Assembly (NCBI GenBank): GCA_037176845.1
Contig: JAYKXP010000050.1
Location: forward strand, 334,501-398,500
Direction: 5' to 3'
DNA: 64,000 nucleotides
Source: Paramarasmius palmivorus
Taxonomy: Eukaryota > Basidiomycota > Agaricomycetes > Agaricales > Marasmiaceae
Shown: positions 23,882 through 32,747 of the stretch, piece after piece
How positions within the stretch are numbered: position 1 is the stretch's first letter
How the letters are laid out: each line of letters begins with the position of its first letter
Translations under genes and position numbers: made by a program
Notes under the pieces: generated by a model
Told to the model about the DNA's origin: nothing
Seen by the model: only the letters and a program-made list of their open reading frames with translations
Databases searched by the model: none

Positions 23882-24469
23882 ATGTCATTATCACAATCTT
23901 TGCATAATACACCCTCTTTACCCTCCATCCACACTCATTTGACACCACCACGTTCCCGCGCCAGCTATCGAATCAATTCAAAGCCATGGCTCGAAGCGTT
24001 ACTCTGCAAAGCCGCAAGTCTACCATCACTGCGAAGTTTTCAACTTGAGCATGCGAAAGATCTTGTTGATGGGAAGGATCTGTTCCTTGTGATTGCCACC
24101 GGACAGGGAAAGACTCTTGTTATGATAGCCCCTTTAATTGCTGCTCAAGCGCGTCATGAGAAAGGCATTGGGATTCTCATCGTACCAACAAAGATGCTGG
24201 TAGAGCAACATGTGCGTATTCTGGAAGCTGCTATCTTAATGTTTGATTGACATGTTCACAGGCAAACAATGCAGTCAAATACGGACTTCGTACCTTGGCC
24301 ATCAACGAGGACTCTGTACGCAATGCAGAATCAGAGATACCTCGCCGGGATCTATTCCGTGAACTCGCCTCTGGAGACGACGTACGTTTAGCAGTCATGA
24401 CACCCCAGATGATAATGGGCCCGCGTATGCTGTCATTGGAAACATATGTGAACTGCTGTCGGGTGTAAC
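23882..24469 (+). pseudogene. 5' fragment of a RecQ-like DEAD-box helicase
   Basis: Two exons (23882 to about 24211 and about 24264-24469) read RSFQLEHAKDL and the Walker A motif ATGQGKT. LIVPTKMLVEQH, YGLRTLAINEDSVR and LAVMTPQMIMGP (motif Ib region) follow. A TAA stops the frame before motif II, so the ATPase site and second RecA domain are missing. A full RecQ-like protein of this type is several times longer. The piece lies within an inverted-repeat segment, consistent with capture or partial duplication. Confidence 0.7.
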
Positions 24470-24592
24470 CAATCTCGGAATGCGGACGTGATACAGGTGT
24501 GGGTGATTCGAGTACGACGGGATAATGTGGTTGCGGATATGCAAGATGCGGTGTCGGGGTGGATTGAGGGGTTCCTACACTGTAACTCAGCA

Positions 24593-24880
24593 TTATTTCT
24601 GAGAACAGAGCTTTAATAACATACCTGGTAAGTGCGGTGTGCCTGTATAACGAGCTGGAGTCCCAATCCCAATGCCATTCACATCCAAAGTTGCAGGAGG
24701 CGGAACATGCACAACTCCGCCGTGTGGATAGCTCAGATAGTGTCCTCCTTGGTACCAGTCAAAATGAGTCGAGGATTCGCGAGAATTGGGGCCAGTTCGG
24801 TGGGGTAATGTCTCTGAATCTTCAGTGGGGTTGCCCAAAGGCAAACCGTTGTCGTTTGCATCATCTTCAGCCTCGGACAT
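24593..24880 (-). CDS. Possible small Pro/His-rich hypothetical protein
   Basis: From the ATG at 24880 the frame reads MSEAEDDANDNGLPLGNPTE and then a Gly/Pro/His-rich stretch. A second open stretch with similar composition (TPTPHLAYPQPHYPVVLESP) lies downstream at 24231-24590, but the only nearby donor and acceptor do not join them in frame. It partly overlaps the helicase fragment on the other strand. It may be noncoding. Confidence 0.25.
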   Translation of the reverse strand: MSEAEDDANDNGLPLGNPTEDSETLPHRTGPNSRESSTHFDWYQGGHYLSYPHGGVVHVPPPATLDVNGIGIGTPARYTGTPHLPGMLLKLCSQK

Positions 24881-25085
24881 GGAGAATAGAGCGATGAATT
24901 GAGTATGATATTGTCAGAGATATATAAGCAACAAAAATCTCGAGATATCGTGAGCGGGAGAGGCGGATATGGGACGTAGGACGCGTTTCGCGGTCGCGTC
25001 AAGGAACAGAAAGGCTTGAGCAAATTATTGCCGGGGTGCCGTTTCAAACTCCGAACCCGTCCACTGTGGGAACCCTTGATACGTC

Positions 25086-25135
25086 CAAGACTTTATTATC
25101 AGCGAATACCTGCAGCGTCCGATAATAAAGTCTTG
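25086..25135. repeat. Perfect 15-bp hairpin
   Basis: CAAGACTTTATTATC at 25086-25100 is followed, after a 20-base loop, by its exact reverse complement at 25121-25135. It starts right at the outer end of the 23706-25086 inverted repeat and lies about 200 bp before the start codon of the next gene. It could be part of a mobile-element end or a regulatory structure. Confidence 0.7.
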
Positions 25136-25330
25136 AATCAAGACTAGACAGAGCGCTGATTTTTCATTAATTTTACTTTCTGTCATCCATCCTCATTCCT
25201 TCCTCGAGGCTCCATTGTATCAGTTGCAAGTGTCATTTATTTGCCTCCACGATGACATGTCGAACTCGCTGTTTATCTCACAATCCCACCTTACGACTGG
25301 CTTGGGCTCCCTCGATATCCTAGAGTTGAC

Positions 25331-27946
25331 ATGGGAGCGGTCAAATCTTGCTTGAAAGCCCTCTGCTGCTGTGGACCCGGAGAGGATACGGCTGCAAACA
25401 ATAGTAGAGAAACCGAACAAGCTCAAGGGGGAGGCTCCGAAGGAGTTGATGGTAGTCGGATTGAGAAGGTGTCGGATTTAGGCGAGAAATGGGTGACCGG
25501 CACTGAGAATCTGCACAGGACACCTCCTGCTGCACCATCCGCTGCAGAAATGGGCACAGATATCGACACGGGTGGAGTCGAGCTGGGCAAACCAAATGCG
25601 ACACCTCCGCAAGATGAGTTTGGAAACGGCAATTCGACGAAGATACCAAACGGCACGACTGTGGTGGTATCTAGCGATCCCCCCAATCCAGAGCCTTCTA
25701 GGGAAGTAAAAGATTCGATGAGGCAAGTCACTAGCAGCATATCATGATGCCTAAACCTCACATTAATTCTTTTAGCATCTTGTCAGGAGCCTCCGACACT
25801 AAAATATCAGGTGGTCAATTCATTAACGTAAACGGTTCAATGGTTATGTGGGTCCACCATACAAATAATTCACCTCTCATCCCACTGGGAGCGCCAGCCT
25901 ACCCCAGCGGTGGTAACGATATACAACAGGCTCAGCCTACCGACAGCGAAGTCTATGCATGGCATCTACTACCAAAAGCGAACGGTTATCCACTGTGGAA
26001 GCCTAATGCCGATACAGCACACATCGGCGATGTGGGTTACATGGACACTGACGGTGGCTTCCAATACTTATTCAACATCCTACTCCCCGCTGATCACATC
26101 CGAAATGGACCCAATTGTGTTCCGCGTCATTTTGAACCCCTTTATGTTCATGATCTTCCCCGGAATACGAAACAAACTCATCAATATCGGCCGGGTACCC
26201 TAGTGCATAACCCACCAGTCGAGGTGCAAAGAATCCTCAGTGACGACATCGAGGATCTTTCTGAGCGACAGGAAATATACTCGAGGCTTCAGTGCGTTGA
26301 AATCATCGCCATATGATATATCGTTCTACTGACTCTAATATTTAACACAGAAAAGGTGACATACCCAAAGAAGTCAGCTACGGCTCTCGGATTACTTCAA
26401 AGCATTCCGATGGCGCACTTTTACTACTCCCCGACGGAGCTTCGCGGAACGATTACCTAAACGAGGACCTCTTTGAAGACTATGCACGGGAGAATGCTAT
26501 CTCGTGGTACACCTATGTCAATGGCGATCTTGGCCGTTGTGTCGGAGGGAACGCATTAACATTGGTCACTGGGGTGGACAATGCCAAAACATGGGGTGTA
26601 GCGACCTTCTCTCGCAGCTTGCCAGATACGGTTCATTCGATGGACTTTGTCCCTGGCATCCAAACAGCAACCAAGTATTGGTTCCAGACTTACCGTTCTG
26701 CTATTGTAGACGCTGGACCAGTTCAACCTCACGATGAATTGGATCAATGCGTTTTTATTCGGGGGTTTCGGGTGTCTGTTCGAGAGTACGACGGTCACGT
26801 TGAAATGAAAAAGTGGAAACGTTTGCCAAATTCGGAGATTATGTCTATAGTCGAAACAATTCCCTTCCGACACCGCCGCCGTTCGATTCCGTCCAAAGAA
26901 CAAAGTCAAGTGGAACTCGATGATAGCGAGCAGGTCCGACATGGCAATGCAAAGCCGTTGCCTGTGAAGCTGGTGAGGCATCTCCCAGATGTCAATCAAG
27001 TCCACCATGTCACTGATTATCCGCTATGTAGCCGTATCACCCTTTGGCCGTCATAAACGACTATCTGCTCAGAACGGTGTGTTTGTCCTCTTTTTCTTCT
27101 ACTTATACTCATGTAGCCACAGAATCCGCAAGTTGACGTAGCCCTTACCCATGATAAACACTGGTTTCCTCTGGTTAAAGACGTGAATTCCTTTTTCATA
27201 TAATTTTACGAATTCCACCTCATCATAGGTCACAGGGAAGTATGCCTAGTAATGAGGAGCTCATCAGCCGCATGAGGGAAGAATTTGAGCTGACCTTTCC
27301 CGGAGGTGCGTATTCATCTAGTATCGAATTTAGTGCTTCGTTTTTAACATGTTGATTTTAAAGGCACCTCACGCGCCAAACTTGTACCGAAAGGAGACTC
27401 AAATCAGGCCGGTGGTGATTCTCCAGGGAAACCTATGCAAGAAGAGGTTGAAGACGATAGTCCTCTGGATTCTGCCTCGCCAATAAAAATGGCGGACAGC
27501 GAGTCACCGTTACTGCCTACCGAAAGAGAGCAGAGACCTCCGAACCGTGTTGGGAGCACCACAAATGGGAAAAATAGCCCTCAACAACCCAAGCACGTTG
27601 GACCCGCGTTCTCTGAACCAGTTTCAGATGCTCTACTTGCGGATGCTATATCAGAGCTGCCTTCCACTATAAGTAAGCCTTATCACCAAAGCAATTCATT
27701 CGAGACTTACCCGTCCATTCTCAGCAATACCAGCCATTGGGAATTCTGCGCTATCGAAGCCGTGTCGTCCTTGGTATGTTAACTGATGGTTATAGTTCTG
27801 AACCATTACTTACTGTTACTATGACTTGCAGCTCTCAACATGACCTTGAATGTGATAAAGTGATGCCTGTCTGCGAGAACTGTAGGCGTACCGAGCGGGA
27901 ATGCAATTACAGCAATAATGGTGCCGACTCGGAAGACGATAAGTAA
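25331..27946 (+). CDS. Unnamed family protein (F) with NLR-like motif and C-terminal Zn2Cys6 cluster
   Basis: This is a nine-exon gene: 25331-25722, 25776-26291, 26351-26972, 27032-27076, 27123-27182, 27236-27305, 27364-27672, 27725-27773 and 27832-27946. It totals 2178 nt with all phases consistent (725 residues). The N-terminus begins MGAVKSCLKALCCC, a possible lipid-modified anchor. Exon 2 starts with SGASDTKISGGQFINVNG, similar to the first exons of the NLRs in this window. A conserved domain follows (LLPKANGYPLWKP, IGDVGYMDTDGGFQYLFNIL, NAISWYTYVNGDLGRCVGGN, THDKHWFP). A Ser/Pro/Glu linker leads to a canonical binuclear zinc cluster at the end: C-x2-C-x6-C-x6-C-x2-C-x6-C (CRPC...CDKVMPVCENC). 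The first intron is GC-AG with an ideal AG|GCAAGT donor. It is intact, unlike its paralogue at 14656. DNA binding is plausible; the rest is unknown. Confidence 0.75.
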
Positions 27947-28127
27947 ATATGCAAGGACTTGTAGGACATGATCGTATGTATCAATGAGTGGACAATTAGG
28001 GAATTGTTGTACATTTAGTTCAGATCATCATGTTCAATTGCGATACTGATTCATATACACGAAATCACAACGTAGAAAAGCATAAATCAACGAATACATG
28101 TTACATACATATATGCGGGAAAACGCA

Positions 28128-29386
28128 TCAACCTGTTGACGATGGATCGTTCTGGTCGTCAAGGAAGGAGTCGAACACTGCAAGAAGATTCGCATATGTG
28201 ACATGTCCACCCAAAGTAGCACAGTCAAAAGGTTGTCCGTCTGATCCCCGCATAATCTCGATATCAAGACGAGGGGCAACATCAGCCTCATCAAAGGCCT
28301 GGAAACCACAACTGAAGCGTTTGCAGAGCTTGTCCAAGACATGTATAAGTTCCCGGTACGAGGGCGTGACCTTGCGAGATAACGGCCGAATCAACAATAC
28401 CCATTTCGACCCTTCAGCAAGCTCCATAGTACCTCTCACCCACATATTATACGGCGGGTTCGCGATTTGTCTTCCGTGCTCGTAGCGGCCGATAATCCAG
28501 GCAAAGACGTACAAGAACGACTCGAGGTCGTACCTCGCGTAGTGTTTGTCATGGTGTGCAGCTGGAAGAGGTCTTGGTACGAATAGGTCCAAGAGGTCGA
28601 CGGAAAGGAAGGCTTTAGTTCCGGTGAAATGTGTGGACGTGGGTGGGTCGTGCTTGTCGATATCGATCAGAACACCGTAAGTGTTCCCGTCCTCGTCGTG
28701 TTGATACGCCAAGTTGTTCAAGCTGATGTCACCGTGAATGAGTTTAGGGATGCGAACAAGCCATTCATGACCTGTGAGAATCAACAAGGCATCAGGACTA
28801 TTTCGAACGTGAAAACCTGTGGGACTTACACTTGATTGTATCCTTGAAAGCGTGGACGAGCTGAATGGGATCTGCGAGAGCCGTGATTGGTAGCAGCTTG
28901 TCTGAAAGAACCACACGAGTTGGAGCCTCAAAACCCCGAGCAAATGGTCCTTCTCCAACGCCCCGATATTGCTTCGAATGATTTGCGTCGTAGTTCTTCG
29001 CGGCCTGGATAAACATCCGTTCCGAGGTTCTTGACTCGAACCGCCACGAAGATTTGCTTATAGGGGGTAGATCTAGGGAGCGTGAAGCCTGAAGGTCATG
29101 CATGGAGGGCATAGGTGAATCAGTGTCGAAAAGTAGATATGATAGGGCATCGTTCGCAAGCTGTCTAGCCTCGACCGACCACAATCCTTCAAAGTCAAAT
29201 TTCGCTCTCTTAAATCCGTGTTCTTCAGCCCGGTCGTCATTAGACTCCTCTCGAGGGCGTTTCGGTATGTGACGCGAAGCTAGATTCAATACCACTAGTA
29301 TCTGTTAGACAGAACGATACAGAGACCAATTAAACCTGCTCACCATGATCATCGTACCCGGCTGGTGCTTCATCAACGAAGTTCAT
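28128..29386 (-). CDS. Short FunK1-like kinase (H), HGD catalytic loop
   Basis: Exons 29344-29386, 28830-29294 and 28128-28771 give about 383 residues, starting MNFVDEAPAGYDDH. A basic/acidic stretch KRPREESNDDRAEEHGFKR may be a nuclear signal. Compared with the paralogue at 35782, about 25 codons of the N-lobe are missing between DLQAS and LPPIS. The catalytic loop is IHGDISLNNLAY (Gly in place of the Arg of HRD), followed by VLIDIDKH, FTGTKAFL, YDLESFLYVFAWIIGRYE and GSDGQPFDCATLGGHVTY. The intron before the catalytic exon is at the same site as in the long FunK1 genes. The short N-lobe makes normal kinase activity doubtful. It lies head to head with the Ost-alpha-type gene. Confidence 0.78.
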
Positions 29387-29934
29387 TTTTGCCGTTCCAC
29401 AAAGCATCCCAATTCGAGTAGAAAGAATGGCTTGTTGGACTGGCTCTGATCTTGGATAGGATATCTCAAACTACTGGTGTTAGGGTGGTTGGTCTTTATA
29501 ACTGGCTGATGTGGCCCGACATCCATTGTCCTCCCATTATCTCCAAAAGCTGATACATAAAACAATCAATACGATATATGTTGAATATCAGAATACATAC
29601 TACTAAAGGAGTTTCGCAACTCGACACGAATACCAGCAGCCTCAGGCCCTAATCCCGAATCCGGTGTCGCGTCTCGCTCGGTATGTTTGGCAGATGAACC
29701 TTCCTCGTACTTGGCTAGCAGATTGACCTTGAAGTCATGGCATACGTAGGCACTCGATGCCTGCTAAATGATGAGGTATACGAGTCTGTTGCTGCCGATG
29801 AGCTCATCGGTGAGTGGAAAGAAGCTGTGTGACTCGCGTGACATGTAGTTGGCTCGGCTGCGGAAGCGAACGTCATCAAACTACTCTTTGACGTCGACCT
29901 TAGCGTCGAGCTCATCGCTACACTCGACGACGGA
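29387..29934. promoter_or_regulatory. Divergent promoter region, duplicated upstream block
   Basis: The first 230 bp upstream of the short FunK1 gene are clearly similar to 35515-35780, upstream of its inverted copy. Shared words include TATGTATTCTGATATTCAAC and GGAGGACAATGGATGTCGGG. ATAAAGACCAAC may hold the TATA-like core, and TTGTGGAACGG lies just before the ATG. The rest serves as 5' region of the plus-strand transporter. Confidence 0.5.
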
Positions 29935-32161
29935 ATGGCTGATGGAGGAGTCGGTTCACGACTTCCATTACCAGTTCTCATTCTTACCGGACTGTGTACA
30001 TTCATCGCCGTCGTAATCTCTGCCACTTCAATATGGCTTCAACTGAAGAATTATCGAAAACCTGCTTTACAACGGTGTGTTCCCTGTCTTGCTGCTTGTT
30101 CATTGCTAATAAACCTGTAGAATGGTTGTACGAATAATGCTAATGGTGCCACTATATGCCATCTCTTCATTCATCGCCCTATTCTCCCTCTCCGCCGCCT
30201 TCTTCATCGACGCCATCCGTGACATCTACGAAGCCTTTGTCATCTACTGCTTCTTCGTCCTTCTCCTCTCTTACCTCGGCGGCGAACGTTCCCTTCTCAT
30301 CCTTCTCCATGGTCGTCCCCCAGCATCCCCACCATTCCCTATAAACTTTATCATGCGCGAAATAGACGTCAGCGATCCATACACTTTCCTATTCCTCAAA
30401 CGTGGAATCCTGCAATACGTCCAACTTAAACCCCTACTCGCAATCGCGACTATGGTGTTGAAAGCCACAGGAAAATATAACGACGGTGACCTCCGGGCCA
30501 ACTCTGGCTATCTCTACATAAGCATCATATACAATTTCAGTATATGTCTCTCTTTATACTGTCTAGCCATGTTCTGGATCTGCGTTAGCCAAGATCTCAA
30601 ACCATTCCGCCCCATGCCTAAATTCCTTTGCGTCAAAGGCATCCTATTCTTCAGCTTCTGGCAAGGCATTGCCGTTAGTATCTTGGTTGCTGCGGGTGTA
30701 ATCCGCTCTTTCGGCCCCTACACCGAAAGTGAATACATCTCCACCGGCCTAACCGACACCCTAATCTGCATCGAAATGCCTCTCTTCGCCATCGCTCACC
30801 TCTACGCATTCTCTTACACCGATTTCATACACCCAAACCAAACATACGTCGCGCGCATGCCCATCTCGTACGCATTCCGCGATGCCTTCGGCATCAAGGA
30901 CGTTTGGCAGGATATGAAGACGACGTTAAAGGGCGAAGGCATGGATTACAGGGAATTTGAACCTTCGGAAGGGTTTATGCATCAAGGTTTGGGGAGAGAA
31001 CGACGTATCAGAGCTGGATTGCGGTATAGCAAGGGCGGGAAGAGGAAGTATTGGTTACCACAACCAGGGGTTGGACAGCCTCCTGGGGTCGCGGAACGTG
31101 CTGTCAACCGAGCTATAACCAAAATCGCTGGTAGAGACCAAGGCGAAGAAGTCCACGCACCTCTGCTACCAAACCAAGCCGAGCAAGCGTATCATGACGC
31201 ACTGGATTTACATCCCGAACAAGTGGTAGACGTTTGGAACGTCAACGCGCAGAATAGGGAAGGAGGCTTCGAGTTACCTTTTGGAGATCCGGAAGATGAA
31301 GACGAGGAATTATACGAACATTGCAAAAAGTATATTTTTGGGGATTATAATTACCCTGTCGTTGATGTTAGCTCGGAGAGTGCGAGGGACACGATGTGGA
31401 GAGAGGAAGAGAGAGTTTTGAGGGATGAACAGAGTGCGTGGTTTGTCGGACCTGGAGCTGGGATTGGGAAGGTGAGATGGGAAGGGTATGGAGCTGTTGG
31501 GACGTCTGTGCCGCGTTCACAATACCATGGATATAGGGATCATAAAAAGGAGCGAGTTATTGATCACGACACGGAACGTGCAGAATCTAGCGCGAGTGGA
31601 TCGATGGATGTTAAGATGAGGTGGACGAAGAGGCCGCCTTCTCATTCATCCTCACCTTCTACGTCTTCACCTTCACCGTCTACTTCCAGACCTATCTCGA
31701 GAGTAAACTCAACACGCCACTCACCGCCTTCCAAACCGAGATCACGTGTCAACTCCCAACCGTCGCCAGCTAAACCGAAATCCCCGCTACCACCAGACGC
31801 AGTCGACTTGGTTGTTGAAGCCGCCCCTTCACCTACATCGCCTACCTCGCCTTCTCCGACAGGAAGAACACCCCTGAAGAAAGTCTACCGTCGGGGAATT
31901 GTCGGTCCAGAAGGTGAACATGCAGAAGTGCAAGTAAACACGAGTTCTCCGCGGAAAGGTGAAGAGGTGTTGAGTGCGATTGAGGATGAGGGGTCGATTG
32001 TTGAGGAGTTGATTGAAAGGGAAGAAGAGGCAGAGGAAGAAGGAGTGAAAGATGCAGAGATCGTTATGGGTGTGGATGTCAATACACAAGGTGAAGTGGC
32101 GAGAGTGGTGACGCCGCCGGCGCATGTGTATGGGATTGATGAAGGGAACCCGTGGAGTTGA
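29935..32161 (+). CDS. Ost-alpha/TMEM184 (DUF300) family membrane transporter
   Basis: This is a multi-pass membrane protein of the organic solute transporter alpha / TMEM184 family, probably in plasma or vacuolar membrane. Exon 1 (29935-30074) encodes LPVLILTGLCTFIAVVISAT; intron 30075-30120 is followed by a long exon to 32161, giving 726 residues. About seven hydrophobic segments lie in residues 15-290. Family motifs include RIMLMVPLYAISSF, the Tyr-Glu-Ala-Phe-Val-Ile-Tyr stretch after DAIRDI, KRGILQYVQLKP, PKFLCVKGILFFSFWQ and ICIEMPLFAIAHLYAFSY. The remaining 400 residues are a hydrophilic tail rich in Ser/Pro/Glu, likely cytosolic and regulatory. It looks intact and is unrelated in function to the surrounding NLR/kinase genes. 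Confidence 0.9.
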
Positions 32162-32747
32162 AGTTATGACTCTTATGATATTTAGTGTATATAGTGTACA
32201 GTTGCATCTGCATTCGTATTCTCGGGTATGGTATTGTTTTCAAACACGGTATTTTATACAGCATTTTCTGTTCCTTGCTTCCCCCAGGACCCGGCCTAGC
32301 CCAAGTGAGTCAAGAACCGTGAATCCTAGAAGCGAAGGAGAGTGGCGGAAGGTTTAACGAGAGCTTCATGCATATGGATCTATGTACATCGAACGGGATC
32401 GAACGACACTCTTCCGATGCCGAACCGTTCACGCGTGAACGGTCACGCTGGTGACCAAATCGAGCGACTCGGTCGACTTGAATCTGCGCATTGTCGGGCT
32501 CTGGCCCGGGTACGAGGATTGGTATCTGCGGCGGACCACGAGGGATTTGGGAAAGCTAGCGAACTTGAGTAGATCTAGTGGACGATGGACGTTCCGGTAA
32601 AAAAAAAATGACGATCAGACGCTGGTGACAGCTTCTCGGGGTTGGGCAGTACTAGTAATGCGCACTCCTAGGCCGGGTAGTAAGTATGTGTCGAGGACTG
32701 GCTGAGTGCTGTATTGGGGTTCTTCTTTTGCTTCTGCAACCATGTCA
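32162..32747. other. Intergenic region between converging genes
   Basis: This holds the 3' ends of the transporter (plus) and NLR1 (minus). A poly-A run lies near 32600. No gene is seen. Confidence 0.4.

Larger units (their letters stand above)
23706..25086. mobile_element. Segment bounded by 47-bp inverted repeats, carrying a helicase fragment
   Basis: GGACGTATC, then CACAGTGGACGGGT and CGGAGT occur in the same order at 23706-23755. They recur as reverse complement at about 25039-25086, with roughly 80 percent identity by eye. Between them lie the 5' piece of a DEAD/RecQ-like helicase and an antisense Pro-rich ORF. No transposase is encoded. This may be a non-autonomous element that captured host sequence. 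A target duplication was not found. Confidence 0.55.
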
